Source: Agilicoccus flavus
GTDB taxonomy: Bacteria > Actinomycetota > Actinomycetes > Actinomycetales > Dermatophilaceae
Direction: 5' to 3'
NCBI RefSeq assembly: GCF_014857905.1
Contig: NZ_JACYXE010000002.1
Coordinates: forward strand, 1-64,000
DNA length: 64,000 bases
Part shown: piece by piece, positions 52,543-62,269 of the stretch
Layout of the letters: every line of letters begins with the position of its first letter
Position numbering within the stretch: position 1 is the first letter of the stretch
The notes under the pieces: generated by a model
Database searches by the model: none
What the model saw: the letters and a program-made list of their open reading frames with translations, nothing else
What the model was told of the DNA's origin: nothing
Made by a program: the position numbers and the translations under genes

Positions 52543-54060
52543 ATGAGCAGGTTCAGCGACGCCTCGGATCCGCACGCCGACGGCGACGAGGCGGTGGAGG
52601 TCCGGCGGGGTCGGGGGAGCCGGGCCCTGTCGAACCCGGAGGACCTGTCGCCGCGGATGCGGCGCCGCCGCGCCTGGACCCTCGTGCTGCTCACCCTCGT
52701 CGCGCCCGGCTCCGCTCAGATCGCCGCGGGCCACCGCCGGCTCGGCGCCGTCGCGATCCGCGTGTGGTTCACGCTGCTCGCGGTGGCCCTCGGCGTCGGC
52801 GCGATCTACCTCCTGCGCCGCGCGCTGCTCCTCGGCCTGATGACCAACCCGGTCGTGCTCACGGTCGTCGCCGTCGCGCTCCTCGCGGGCGCGCTGCTGT
52901 GGGCCGTCCTCTTCCTCGACGCGTTGCGGCTCGCGCGTCTCGGCTCCGTCGGCCCGCCGGCCAACCGGTGGCTCGCGGCGGTGACGGCCCTGCTCGTCGT
53001 CGCGACGTCGGGCACGCTCGCCTTCGCCGCCTCGAACGTCTGGGCGGGGCGCGACGCCGTCACGGGCGTCTTCGGCGGGCACACGGTCCGCGAACCGAGC
53101 GACGGCCGCTACAACATCCTCCTCATGGGCGGCGACTCCGGCGCCGACCGCACCGGCACCCGACCCGACACGATCATGCTCGCCAGCGTCGACGCCGACA
53201 CCGGCCGCACCGTCCTCTTCTCGTTCGCCCGCGACACCGAGAACATCGACTTCCGCCAGGGTTCGACGATGCGTGAGCTCATGCCGGAGGGCTGGAACTG
53301 CGGCGACGAGTGCCTGCTCAACGGGCTCTACCAGTGGGCCGTCGAGAACAAGGACCGCTTCCCGGCGGGCAGCGGCGACGTCGGCGCGCTCGCGACCAAG
53401 GAGGCCGTGGAGTCCCTGTCGGGGCTCGACATCCAGTACTACGGTCTCGTCGACCTCAAGGGTTTCCAGCGCTTCGTCGACGCCGTCGGCGGGCTCGACA
53501 TCGACGTGAGGTCGAGGGTGCCGATCGGCGGCGGCACGTCCCCGATCAAGGGGTACATCGAGCCGGGCGAGCAGCACCTCGACGGGTACCACGCCCTCTG
53601 GTACGCCCGTTCGCGCGAGGGGTCGAGCAACTACGAGCGCATGACCCGTCAGCGGTGCGTGACCACGGCGATGATGCGCCAGCTCACCCCCGCGAACGTC
53701 GTGCTCAAGTTCCGGCAGATCGCCGACGTGTCGGGCAGCGTGCTCAAGACCGACATCCCGGACGGCGACCTCGGCCGCCTCGGTGACCTGGCGCTGCAGG
53801 CCAAGTCGCAGAAGATCACCAGCGTCCAGTTCGCCCCACCCCTGATCAAGCCATGGGACTACGATCCCCAGGTGATCCGAGACAAGGTCGAGCAGACGAT
53901 CGTGGCCTCGCAGAAGGCGCCGAGCACGGGCTCGCCGACCCCGCGACGCTCGGCGACCCCCTCGGCGACCCGCTCCCGCTCGTCGGAGGACACGCCGACG
54001 CCGTCGGCCTCCACCGGCGCGGACGCCGACGACATGGAAGCGGTGTGCGCGGCCCTGTGA
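52543..54060 (+). CDS. LytR-CpsA-Psr (LCP) family glycopolymer ligase
   Basis: A 505-residue membrane protein. A cytoplasmic N-terminus, four hydrophobic segments (about 44-62, 68-92, 98-128, 142-162) and an extracytoplasmic LCP domain (about 185-435): NILLMGGDSGADRTGTRPDT, FSFARDTENID and ALWYARSREGSSNYERM with the phosphate-binding arginines. A Ser/Thr/Pro tail follows. LCP proteins transfer polyprenyl-linked glycopolymers onto peptidoglycan. The gene overlaps the following GT2 gene (GTGA), heading a likely operon with glycosyltransferases and ABC export, which fits polymer attachment. Start at 52543; no clear ribosome site. Confidence 0.9.
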   Translation: MSRFSDASDPHADGDEAVEVRRGRGSRALSNPEDLSPRMRRRRAWTLVLLTLVAPGSAQIAAGHRRLGAVAIRVWFTLLAVALGVGAIYLLRRALLLGLMTNPVVLTVVAVALLAGALLWAVLFLDALRLARLGSVGPPANRWLAAVTALLVVATSGTLAFAASNVWAGRDAVTGVFGGHTVREPSDGRYNILLMGGDSGADRTGTRPDTIMLASVDADTGRTVLFSFARDTENIDFRQGSTMRELMPEGWNCGDECLLNGLYQWAVENKDRFPAGSGDVGALATKEAVESLSGLDIQYYGLVDLKGFQRFVDAVGGLDIDVRSRVPIGGGTSPIKGYIEPGEQHLDGYHALWYARSREGSSNYERMTRQRCVTTAMMRQLTPANVVLKFRQIADVSGSVLKTDIPDGDLGRLGDLALQAKSQKITSVQFAPPLIKPWDYDPQVIRDKVEQTIVASQKAPSTGSPTPRRSATPSATRSRSSEDTPTPSASTGADADDMEAVCAAL

Positions 54061-55175
54061 GCACCTCCCCGACCCCCTCCGCCACGCCCGACCCCGCGCC
54101 GGCCGCCGACGCGCCACCGTCGCTGTCGCCGGCGTCGCCACTGTCTGCGACGCCGCCGACGAACCCGGCGCTGCCCTCGGTGAGTGTCGTCATCCCCGTG
54201 CTGAACGAGGAGCGGCACCTCGCCGCGGCCGTCGGTCGGGTGCTGGCCCAGGAGTACGGCGGCGACCTCGAGGTCGTCCTCGCGCTCGGCCCGAGCCGCG
54301 ACCGCACGCACGCCGTCGCCGAGGCGCTCGCCGCCTCCGACCCGCGCGTGCGGTGGGTCGACAACCCGAGCGGCCGCACGCCCGACGCCCTCAACGCCGG
54401 CATCGCGGCCGGCCGGCACGACGTCATCGTCCGCGTCGACGGCCACGCCGAGCTGTGCGACGGCTACATCGCGACGGCGGTCGCGGAGCTCGAGCGGGTG
54501 GGCGCCGACAACGTGGGCGGCATCATGGACGCGCAGGGGGTCACCGACTTCGAGAAGGCCGTCGCGTGCGCGATGCGCAGCAAGATCGGGGTGGGCAACG
54601 CGCGCTTCCACGTCGGTGGTGGCGCCGGCGAGGCCGACACCGTCTACCTCGGCGTGTTCCGCCGCGAGACGCTGACCCGGGTCGGCGGGTACGACACGCA
54701 CTTCGCGCGGGCGCAGGACTGGGAGCTCAACCACCGCATCCGCTCCGCCGGCGGGAAGGTGTGGTTCACCCCCGAGCTCACCGTCACCTACCGCCCACGC
54801 GGCACCCTGCGGGCCCTCGCGCAGCAGTACCTCAACTACGGGCGCTGGCGGCGGGTCGTCGCCGCGCGGCACGAGGGGACGATCAACCTGCGCTACCTCG
54901 CCCCGCCCGCGATGGTGGTCGGGACGACGGCCGCCACCCTCCTCGGCCTGGCCTGGCGTCCTGCGCTCGCCGTGCCCGCGGGGTACCTCGCGGCGATCAC
55001 CCTCGGCGGGATCGCCACGAGCCGCGGGGAGGCGCCGGCCGTGCGGGCCCGGCTACCGCTCGTCCTCGCGACGATGCACTGGAGCTGGGGCATCGGGTTC
55101 CTCACGAGCCCCGCGGCGCTGCGCGCGACCGACCCGGCGCCGCAGCCCGGCAGCGACGGTGGAGACCTGACGTGA
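54057..55175 (+). CDS. glycosyltransferase family 2 (ExoA-like)
   Basis: A 372-residue GT2. After a Pro/Ser/Thr lead (about 40 residues) comes SVVIPVLNEERHLAAAV, GRTPDALNAGIAA, VRVDGHAEL (the metal-binding D-G-H of ExoA-type enzymes), YLGVFRRETLTRVGGYD and QDWELNHRIRSAGGKVWFTP. The C-terminal approximately 90 residues have membrane-seeking helices. It probably adds a sugar to a lipid-linked polymer. The GTG start overlaps the LCP stop, and its own stop overlaps the next GTG: translational coupling. Confidence 0.9.
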   Translation: MSTSPTPSATPDPAPAADAPPSLSPASPLSATPPTNPALPSVSVVIPVLNEERHLAAAVGRVLAQEYGGDLEVVLALGPSRDRTHAVAEALAASDPRVRWVDNPSGRTPDALNAGIAAGRHDVIVRVDGHAELCDGYIATAVAELERVGADNVGGIMDAQGVTDFEKAVACAMRSKIGVGNARFHVGGGAGEADTVYLGVFRRETLTRVGGYDTHFARAQDWELNHRIRSAGGKVWFTPELTVTYRPRGTLRALAQQYLNYGRWRRVVAARHEGTINLRYLAPPAMVVGTTAATLLGLAWRPALAVPAGYLAAITLGGIATSRGEAPAVRARLPLVLATMHWSWGIGFLTSPAALRATDPAPQPGSDGGDLT

Positions 55176-56434
55176 GGGTGCTCATGCTCGTCGCGACGTC
55201 GGTCGCGACCGACGCCCGCGTGCTCAAGCAGGCCCGCACCCTCGCCGACGCCGGGCACAGCGTGCACGTCATCGGCAAGTCGGTGCCGGCCGACTTCGTG
55301 CCCGGCCCGGGCATCACCGTGAGCAGCGTGGGCGCGTCGTCGGTGCTGCGCAAGGAGGGCTCGGCGTCGCTGTCGACGCGCCGGCTGCCGCCCCACCTGC
55401 GCCTGGCCCGGTGGGCGCTGCTGCCGATGCACCGCAACTCGACGTTCACGCGCTGGGCGCACGGCGCGGTGGAGCAGGCCGCCGGCCTGCCGGCCGACGT
55501 CGTCCACGCCCACGACTTCACCGCCCTGCGGGCCGGGCGCGACATCGCCCGGACCAAGGGCGTGCCCTTCGTCTACGACTCGCACGAGCTGTGGTCGGGC
55601 CGGGCGCGCCAGTACCGGCCGACGCCGCTGCAGGACCGGCTCGAGGTGCGGGCCGAGCGCGCCCTCGGGTCGGAGGCGGCCGCCGTCATCACCGTCGGCA
55701 ACGGGGTCGCCGGAGCCCTGGCGGACCTGCACGGCTGGCGCGACATCGCCGTCGTCCGCAACTCCTTCCCCCGGGACGCCGCCGGGGACGCCGCGGCCGC
55801 GGGGCCGGCAGCGACGACCGAGACGGCCGGGACGGCCGGGCCGACGCCGTCGGCGGAGCCGGGCGACGCGGACCTGACCGCCGGGGGATCGGCGCCTCGC
55901 GGCCTCGTGTACGCCGGTCGGCTCGGTGCGCACCGCGAACTGGAGGTCGTCGCCGCCGCGAGCGGGCCCGCGCAGCGCGAGCTCGGCCTGACGACGACGC
56001 TCATGGGCCCCGCCGACGAGACGTGGACCGCGACGTTCGATCCCGGCGCGGCGTCGCTCGTGCCGCCGTGCCCGCCCGACGACGTCGACGACCACCTCCG
56101 GGCGGCGGGCCTCGTCCTCGTCACGCTCGCGCCCGGGTGGGAGAACCACCGACTCGCCCTGCCCAACAAGCTCTTCCACGCCGTGCGGGCCGGCGTGCCG
56201 GTCGTCGCGACCGACCTCGGCGAGCTCGCCGCCGTCGTGCGCGAGCACGGCATCGGGCGCCTGTACCGCCCCGGCGACCCCGCCGACCTCGTCCGGGCGG
56301 TCCGCGAGGCCGTGGCAGACTATCCAGCGCTCCGCGCCGCCGTCGCCGCCGCGCAGCCGGCGCTGACCTGGGACCGGGACGCCGCCGTCCTGCTCGGCGT
56401 GTACGAGCGGCTCGCGGCGGAGGGCCGGCGATGA
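55172..56434 (+). CDS. glycosyltransferase (GT4-like)
   Basis: A 420-residue GT-B protein. N-half: VLMLVATSVATDARVLKQAR, VVHAHDFTALRAGR, VYDSHELWSGRARQY. C-half: GLVYAGRLGAHRELEVVAAA, then NKLFHAVRAGVPVVATDLGEL, equivalent to the acidic nucleotide-sugar site. An approximately 35-residue Ala/Gly/Thr insert at about 208-245 lies between the halves. GTG start coupled to the GT2 stop. Sugar unknown. Confidence 0.87.
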   Translation: MRVLMLVATSVATDARVLKQARTLADAGHSVHVIGKSVPADFVPGPGITVSSVGASSVLRKEGSASLSTRRLPPHLRLARWALLPMHRNSTFTRWAHGAVEQAAGLPADVVHAHDFTALRAGRDIARTKGVPFVYDSHELWSGRARQYRPTPLQDRLEVRAERALGSEAAAVITVGNGVAGALADLHGWRDIAVVRNSFPRDAAGDAAAAGPAATTETAGTAGPTPSAEPGDADLTAGGSAPRGLVYAGRLGAHRELEVVAAASGPAQRELGLTTTLMGPADETWTATFDPGAASLVPPCPPDDVDDHLRAAGLVLVTLAPGWENHRLALPNKLFHAVRAGVPVVATDLGELAAVVREHGIGRLYRPGDPADLVRAVREAVADYPALRAAVAAAQPALTWDRDAAVLLGVYERLAAEGRR

Positions 56435-56559
56435 CCGGCCCGCATCGCGGTGGACCCGGCCGATCGGGTCGTTCGAGCCGATCGCGCCCACGACGTGTCC
56501 GCGTCGGGACGCTGTCGGTGCGCCCCGGTAGCGTGGACGCAGACGCACGAAGGAGCCAC

Positions 56560-56601
56560 ATGCCGCCACACACGACAGCAGCGACGGGAGGGCAGCGATG
56601 A
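56560..56601 (+). CDS. 13-codon ORF upstream of ABC permease (possible leader peptide)
   Basis: ATG at 56560 with a near-consensus AAGGAG 6 nt upstream encodes MPPHTTAATGGQR. Its TGA overlaps the permease ATG (ATGA). Upstream at 56529-56534 TAGCGT could be a -10 box. It could couple or modulate translation of the export genes; no regulatory codon bias is obvious. Confidence 0.35.
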   Translation: MPPHTTAATGGQR

Positions 56602-57500
56602 GCACCGCGACCCCGCGCTCGGAGTCCTCGGCCTCGGCGGCCGACGACTCCTACACCTCCGTCTACCACCTGTACGAACCGCACAAGGTGGGCCTGCCCA
56701 AGCTCGGCGTCTACTTCAAGGAGCTCTGGAAGCGGCGCGAGTTCGCCGCCGAGTCGAGCAAGGCGGGCATGCGCGGGGCCAACTCGATGACGTTCTTCGG
56801 GCAGGCCTGGCTCGTCATCAACCCGCTGCTCCTCGCGCTCGTGTACTACTTCCTGCTCAACGTCGTCTCGGGCAAGATCGGCCAGGGCTTCGACGCCCAG
56901 CAGATGGCCCACATCACCGGCGGGCTCTTCGTCTTCTACTTCTTCCAGGGGGCCGTCGGCACGGGCGCCGGGTCGGTCGTCGGGGCCGGGAAGCTCATCC
57001 TCAACACGGCGTTCCCGCGCCTGCTGTTGCCGCTCGCGGCCGTGCGCACCGGGTTCTACCGGTTCCTGCCGACCGTGCCGGTGTACATCGTCTTCCACAT
57101 CCTCGCCGGCAACCCGTGGAACGTCGCGACCTTCGTCGCGGCCCCGATCTTCCTGCTGTTCATCACGATCTTCGCGGCGGGACTGGCCGCGGTGTTCGCG
57201 GCCCTGCAGGTGTACTTCCGCGACACGAGCAGCTTCCTGCCGTACGTCATGCGCATCTGGCTGTACACCTCGCCGGTGCTGTGGACGATCGATGCCCTCC
57301 GGGGGCACCGGTTCGCCGAGATCCTCGCGCCGTTCAACCCGCTCTACGCGCTCATCGGCGGGTACGGCGAGGCGCTGCAGCGCGGCGTCTTCCCGTCCCT
57401 GAGCGTGTGGCTCATCGCCGCTGCCTGGGCCTTCGGGGCCGCGCTCGTGGGGTTCGGATTCTTCATGTCGAGGGAGCGTGATTTCGCTGTCCGCCTCTGA
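56598..57500 (+). CDS. ABC-2 type polysaccharide export permease
   Basis: A 300-residue permease of an ABC transporter for polysaccharide or teichoic-acid export (TagG/Wzm-like). About 55 cytoplasmic residues are followed by six hydrophobic segments (first near AWLVINPLLLALVYYFLLNV; YFRDTSSFLPYVMRIWLYTSP and PFNPLYALIGGYGEALQRG are family words). The ATG has GGGAGG 7 nt upstream. It overlaps the ATPase gene by 23 nt. It would move a lipid-linked polymer to the outer face for the LCP ligase. Confidence 0.9.
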   Translation: MSTATPRSESSASAADDSYTSVYHLYEPHKVGLPKLGVYFKELWKRREFAAESSKAGMRGANSMTFFGQAWLVINPLLLALVYYFLLNVVSGKIGQGFDAQQMAHITGGLFVFYFFQGAVGTGAGSVVGAGKLILNTAFPRLLLPLAAVRTGFYRFLPTVPVYIVFHILAGNPWNVATFVAAPIFLLFITIFAAGLAAVFAALQVYFRDTSSFLPYVMRIWLYTSPVLWTIDALRGHRFAEILAPFNPLYALIGGYGEALQRGVFPSLSVWLIAAAWAFGAALVGFGFFMSRERDFAVRL

Positions 57501-58479
57501 GCAGGAGCAGACCACCGGGGTGGGCGGGGGCACGGCCGACGAGGCCGCCGCGAAGGCCGCCCCCGCGAAGACCGCCCCCGCCACGCCGGCGCCGACGTCG
57601 GGCGACCGCGGGCTCGTCGGGGGCTCGTTCTCCATGAGCTCGAAGCGGCCCAAGCGCGAGGGACCCACCTCCGGCGACGGGGAGTACACGTTCCGCGACA
57701 ACTCGGGTCGCACCGACCTCGCCGTGAGCGTCCAGCACCTGTCGATCACCTACCGGACGACGTTCGAGCGCGTCCCGACGTTCAAGAACGCCATCGTGCG
57801 GGCGGGGCGTGGGGAGCGGGCCCTCATCGAGGTCAACGCCGTCAACGACGTGAGCTTCGACGTCGCCAACGGCACCGCGCTCGGCATCATCGGCAGCAAC
57901 GGCGCCGGCAAGTCGACGATCATGCGCGCGCTCGCCGGCATCCTGCCGCCCACCAAGGGCCGTATCGAGACGTGGGGTCGGGCCAGCACCCTCCTCGCGC
58001 TCGGCGTCGGGTTCAACGCGATGCTCTCGGGCCGCGAGAACGTCATCCTCGGCGGCCTCGCCTCGGGGCTCTCGCGCGCCGAGGTCGAGGAGCGGGCCAA
58101 CGACGTCGCCGAGTGGGCCGAGCTGGGCGACTACATCGACGCCCCGATGCGCACGTACTCCTCGGGCATGTTCAGCCGCCTCGCGTTCTCGGTGGCCGTG
58201 CACATGAAGCCCGACATCCTCATGGTCGACGAGGCCCTCTCGGCCGGCGACGCCGCGTTCCGCGAGAAGGCCCAGGCCAAGATGGACGAGCTGCGCAGCT
58301 CGGCGCGGGCCCTCTTCCTCGTCAGCCACGCGCTCGGCAGCGTCAAGGAGATGTGCAGCGACTGCATCTGGCTGCACAAGGGGAAGATCATGATGCACGC
58401 CTCGCCCGCCGAGTGCGTCGACGCCTACACCCGCTTCGTCAAGGTCGGCCAGACGCCCGCGACGATGGAAGAGCTGTAG
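57478..58479 (+). CDS. ABC polysaccharide export ATP-binding protein
   Basis: A 333-residue ATPase (TagH/Wzt-like) partner of the permease. An N-terminal approximately 75 residues are Ala/Pro/Gly-rich and unlike the family. Then Walker A GSNGAGKST (139-147), signature YSSGMFSRLAFS (227), Walker B DILMVDE (246-252) and a SHALGS switch histidine. No C-terminal carbohydrate-binding extension, so export is probably not tied to a chain-end modification. GTG start with a GAGGGA site inside the permease gene; M53 is a possible alternative. Confidence 0.92.
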   Translation: MISLSASEQEQTTGVGGGTADEAAAKAAPAKTAPATPAPTSGDRGLVGGSFSMSSKRPKREGPTSGDGEYTFRDNSGRTDLAVSVQHLSITYRTTFERVPTFKNAIVRAGRGERALIEVNAVNDVSFDVANGTALGIIGSNGAGKSTIMRALAGILPPTKGRIETWGRASTLLALGVGFNAMLSGRENVILGGLASGLSRAEVEERANDVAEWAELGDYIDAPMRTYSSGMFSRLAFSVAVHMKPDILMVDEALSAGDAAFREKAQAKMDELRSSARALFLVSHALGSVKEMCSDCIWLHKGKIMMHASPAECVDAYTRFVKVGQTPATMEEL

Positions 58480-58483
58480 TCCC

Positions 58484-59758
58484 GTGGCCGCGCCGGTCGA
58501 CGTCTCGGTCGTGACCTCCGGCCACGACGTCGCCGACGCACGGCTGCACCGCGAGGTCGCGGCCCTGCTCGCCGTCGGGCTCGACGTCGAGGTCCTCGGG
58601 CTCGGCGACGCCGCAGACGGCCCGCCCGGCGCGAGCGTGACGACGTGGGACCGGCCGGGAGGCCTGGCCCGGGTGCATCTCGCGGGCCGCATGGCCGCGC
58701 GGGCCCGCGGCCGGGTCGTCATGACCCTCGACCCCGACTCCGCGCTCGCCGCCAACGCCGCGGTGCTGGCCAGCGGCCGCGTGCTCGTCGTCGACGTCCA
58801 CGAGGACTTCGCCAAGCTGCTCTCCGACCGGCCGTGGGCGGGGTCGTACGGCGGGCTCGCCGGTTATGGCGCCCGGCGCCTCGTGTCGGCGTTCACCCAG
58901 GTGGCGCGGCGCGCGGCGCTGACGGTCGTCGCCGACGACCACGTGCCCCCGCTGCGGGCGCGCCACCGCCTCGTGCTGCCCAATGAACCGGTCGCCGAGA
59001 TGCTGCCCGGACCCTCCGAGCCCGACGAGCGACCCCGCGCCCTGTACGTCGGCGACCTGCGGGCCACGCGGGGGCTCTTCGCGATGATCGAGGCCGTGCG
59101 CCTCGCTCCGGACTGGGCCCTCGACCTCGTCGGCCCGGTCGCTCCCGCCGACGCCGACCGCCTCGCCGAGGTGCTCGCGGCCCCCGGCCCGGACGGCGCC
59201 GCCCCGCTGGGCGAGCGCGTGCGGCTGCTCGGCCGGCTCCCACCCACCCAGGCGTGGGAGTACGCGCGCGGGGCGTGGTGCGGGTTCCTCCTCCTGTCCG
59301 ACACCCCCGCGTTCCGCGAGGCGATGCCGAGCAAGCTGGGCGAGTACCTCGCGTGCGGGCTCCCGGTCGTCACGACCGACCTGCCGCGGCCCGCGCAGGT
59401 CGTGACCGACAGCGGCGCCGGGGCCGTGGTGCCCGCGGGGGCGGCGGCCCGGTCCGGCGCGTCCGCCGGGTCGGCGGCATCCACCCCGGACGCCGTGGTC
59501 GGCGCCGCCGCCGCTCACGTGCTGCGGGGGTGGGCCGACGACCGCGCCGCCCTGGCCGTCGTCCGCGACGCGGCCCGCCGCGCGGGGGCGCCCGGCGACG
59601 CCGCGGCCTCGCCGTACCGCGCCTTCGCCGCGGCGGTGGCGGAGCTGGCGCACGAGAACGTGCATGGTGAACGGGGGGAGGGCGACGAGGACGACGGGCC
59701 CGCCGCCCCGAACGACGAGCAGCACGCCGACGGAACGAGCGAGGGGAGCACCACATGA
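58484..59758 (+). CDS. glycosyltransferase (GT4-like)
   Basis: A 424-residue GT-B enzyme. N-half: VSVVTSGHDVADARLHREVA, VVMTLDPDSALAANAAV, LVVDVHEDFAKLLSD. C-half: ALYVGDLRATRGLFAMIEAV, VRLLGRLPP and PSKLGEYLACGLPVVTTDLP with the nucleotide-sugar glutamate. A Gly/Ser/Ala insert (about 320-345) and an acidic tail are unusual. GTG start 5 nt after the ATPase stop; its stop overlaps the next ATG (ATGA), so all are one operon. Confidence 0.87.
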   Translation: MAAPVDVSVVTSGHDVADARLHREVAALLAVGLDVEVLGLGDAADGPPGASVTTWDRPGGLARVHLAGRMAARARGRVVMTLDPDSALAANAAVLASGRVLVVDVHEDFAKLLSDRPWAGSYGGLAGYGARRLVSAFTQVARRAALTVVADDHVPPLRARHRLVLPNEPVAEMLPGPSEPDERPRALYVGDLRATRGLFAMIEAVRLAPDWALDLVGPVAPADADRLAEVLAAPGPDGAAPLGERVRLLGRLPPTQAWEYARGAWCGFLLLSDTPAFREAMPSKLGEYLACGLPVVTTDLPRPAQVVTDSGAGAVVPAGAAARSGASAGSAASTPDAVVGAAAAHVLRGWADDRAALAVVRDAARRAGAPGDAAASPYRAFAAAVAELAHENVHGERGEGDEDDGPAAPNDEQHADGTSEGSTT

Positions 59759-62247
59759 GCGCAGGACGCGAGGGCGGGAAGCCGGGGGCGGCGCTGCGGA
59801 CGGGGTTGCGGGCCGTGATCGGGCCCGATTCGCCCGTCCGCCGGAACCTGCCGGAGCCCGTCCGCGACGGCCTGCGCGACGTGCGGCGCCGGATGCCGAC
59901 GCGCGTGGCCCGGGTCATCGACCGGGCCGCCGGCAAGGAGGTCCCGCCCGCGGTCTCGCGCGCGCTGTTCGAGGCCGGGTCCAAGCGGCCCGTGCCGCCC
60001 GCCGAACCGACGCGGCTGTGGATCGCACCCGCGAACTTCGCCGGTCAGGGCCGCCTGTGGGCGCGCTCGGTCGACCGGAACATCGAGGGCGTCGGGGCGC
60101 GGTGCATGGCCGTCACCGGCGCGATGCGCTTCGCCGTCGACCAGGAGGTCGATCCCAGCGTCTACCGCGACGCCAAGTGGCAGTACGAGCAGGAGAAGTA
60201 CGTCCTCGCGAACTACTCCCACGTCCTCGTCGAGGCCGAGCGCCCCGTCTTCGGCACGCTGTACGGACGCACCTGCGCCCCCGAGCTGCCGCGCCTGCGC
60301 GCGGCGGGCCTGCAGGTGGGGCTCATCTCGCACGGCTCCGACGTGCGCATCCCCAGCGAGCACGCCGCCCGGTTCCCGCACTCGCCGTTCGACGACCCCG
60401 ACGACCGCACGACGAAGATCCTCCAGAAGCGGGCCGAGATCAACGCCCGGCTCCTGCGCGAGTTCGACGGACCCGTCTTCGTCTCCACCCCCGACCTGCT
60501 CGACTACGTGCCCGGCGCGACCTGGTGCCCGGCCGTCGTCAACCCCACGTACTGGGTGTCGGACTGGCCGCTGCTGCAGCGGCGACGCCCGCGGGTCGTC
60601 CACATCCCCAGCAACGGCCGCCTCAAGGGCACCGAGTTCATCGACCCGGTGCTCACGGCGCTCGCCGACGAGGGCCGCATCGAGTACCGCACCCTGCGCG
60701 GCCTCGACCACGACGCCGTCCGCCTCGAGTACCAGGAGGCCGACATCGTCGTCGACCAGGTCGTGCTCGGGCTGTACGGCGTCGCCTCGATCGAGGCCAT
60801 GGCCGCCGGCCGGGTGACGATGGCGTTCCTCGGCGACGCCGTGCGCGACCGCATCCGGTCCGCCGCGGGGCTGGACTGCCCCATCGTCGAGGTGACGCCC
60901 GAGACCCTGCGCGAGCAGATCGAGCGCGTCCTCGACGACCGCGACGCCGCGGCGGCCCACGCCGCGCTCGGCCCCGAGTACGTCCGCGCTGTCCACGACG
61001 GGCACTTCTCGGCCCAGGCGCTGCAGGCGCTCGTCGGGGGCGAGCTGCGGCCCGCGGAGGAGGTGCCCGGCTGGTCGACGCCCAGCAACCTGCCGATGCG
61101 CCCGTCACCGGCCCGCGACGCCGACGTCCGGCTGTGGGTCGGCCCCGCCAACTTCGCCGGTCAGGGCACCGCGTGGGCGCGGGCCGCGGAACGGCACCTG
61201 CCCGGCGTGAGCGCGCGGGCCATGGCCCCCGACAACCCTGTGCTCGCGTTCGAGACCGACTACACGGTGGACCGCAAGCACTTCGAGGCCGAGGCGTGGC
61301 CGCTGCGCCAAGAGCGGTACCTCACCCAGCTCTACACGCACGTGCTCATCGAGGCCATGCGTCCCGTGACCGGCTACCGGCACGGCCTCAAGCCGACGGG
61401 CGAGATCCCGCAGCTGCGCGCGGCGGGCGTGTCCGTCGCGATGATCGCGCACGGCACCGACGTCCGGATCCCGAGCGTGCACCGCACGCTCACCCCGTAC
61501 TCGGCGTTCCGCGACGAGTACTGGACCGGCGTGCCGAGCATCGAGGTCATGGAGGAGCGCGCCCAGCTCAACGTCGAGCTCATGCGGAACTTCGACGGGC
61601 CCCGGTTCGCCTCGACACCCGACCTGCTCGCGTTCGTGCCGGAGGCGACCTGGTGCCCGGTCGTCGTCGACCTCGACCGCTGGCGCGCCGACACCGTGCC
61701 GGGGGCGGGCGAGCGGATCGTCGTCGCCCACGCCCCGAGCCACGGGCCGCTCAAGGGTTCGGCGCCGCTCGACGCGACGGTCCGTGAGCTGGAGCGCGAG
61801 GGCGTGCTCGAGTACCGGCGCATCGAGAACCTGAACCCGGCCGCCATGCCGGGGGTGTACCGCGACAGCGACGTCGTCCTCGACCAGTTCGTCATCGGCA
61901 GCTACGGCGTCGCCGCCGTGGAGGCCATGGCCGCCGGCCGCGTCGTCGTCGGGCACGTCACCGACGACGTCCGCGCGCACGTGAAGGAGACGACCGGGCT
62001 CGACCTGCCCGTCGTCGAGGCCACCCTCGACACCGTCGCGGACGTGCTCCGCGGCCTCGTCGCCGACCCCGCCCGGCTCCGTGAGCTCGGCGAGGCCGGG
62101 GTCGCCTTCGCCCGCGAGGTCCACGACGGCCGCCGCTCCGCGCAGGTGCTCGGCACCTGGCTCGTCGGCGACGGTGACCACGAGGACAGCGGGGGCGGTA
62201 GCGACGACGGCAGCGAGACCGCTGACGCCGCCCGCCCCGAGGGCTGA
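59755..62247 (+). CDS. tandem-duplicated glycosyltransferase-like protein
   Basis: An 830-residue protein with two approximately 345-residue copies of one domain (about 86-429 and 458-808). Each has RLW(I/V)xPANFAGQG, an HG(S/T)DVRIPS element, VSTPDLL- or ASTPDLL-like, HIPSNGRLKGTEF or HAPSHGPLKGSAP, and a final YGVAxxEAMAAGRV block, like the C-terminal nucleotide-sugar site of GT-B enzymes. An approximately 85-residue basic lead precedes. Family name not recognised. Two active sites in one chain could add alternating sugars. It ends the operon. Confidence 0.75.
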   Translation: MSAGREGGKPGAALRTGLRAVIGPDSPVRRNLPEPVRDGLRDVRRRMPTRVARVIDRAAGKEVPPAVSRALFEAGSKRPVPPAEPTRLWIAPANFAGQGRLWARSVDRNIEGVGARCMAVTGAMRFAVDQEVDPSVYRDAKWQYEQEKYVLANYSHVLVEAERPVFGTLYGRTCAPELPRLRAAGLQVGLISHGSDVRIPSEHAARFPHSPFDDPDDRTTKILQKRAEINARLLREFDGPVFVSTPDLLDYVPGATWCPAVVNPTYWVSDWPLLQRRRPRVVHIPSNGRLKGTEFIDPVLTALADEGRIEYRTLRGLDHDAVRLEYQEADIVVDQVVLGLYGVASIEAMAAGRVTMAFLGDAVRDRIRSAAGLDCPIVEVTPETLREQIERVLDDRDAAAAHAALGPEYVRAVHDGHFSAQALQALVGGELRPAEEVPGWSTPSNLPMRPSPARDADVRLWVGPANFAGQGTAWARAAERHLPGVSARAMAPDNPVLAFETDYTVDRKHFEAEAWPLRQERYLTQLYTHVLIEAMRPVTGYRHGLKPTGEIPQLRAAGVSVAMIAHGTDVRIPSVHRTLTPYSAFRDEYWTGVPSIEVMEERAQLNVELMRNFDGPRFASTPDLLAFVPEATWCPVVVDLDRWRADTVPGAGERIVVAHAPSHGPLKGSAPLDATVRELEREGVLEYRRIENLNPAAMPGVYRDSDVVLDQFVIGSYGVAAVEAMAAGRVVVGHVTDDVRAHVKETTGLDLPVVEATLDTVADVLRGLVADPARLRELGEAGVAFAREVHDGRRSAQVLGTWLVGDGDHEDSGGGSDDGSETADAARPEG

Positions 62248-62269
62248 TCCGGGGCGGCGCCCGACGTCA

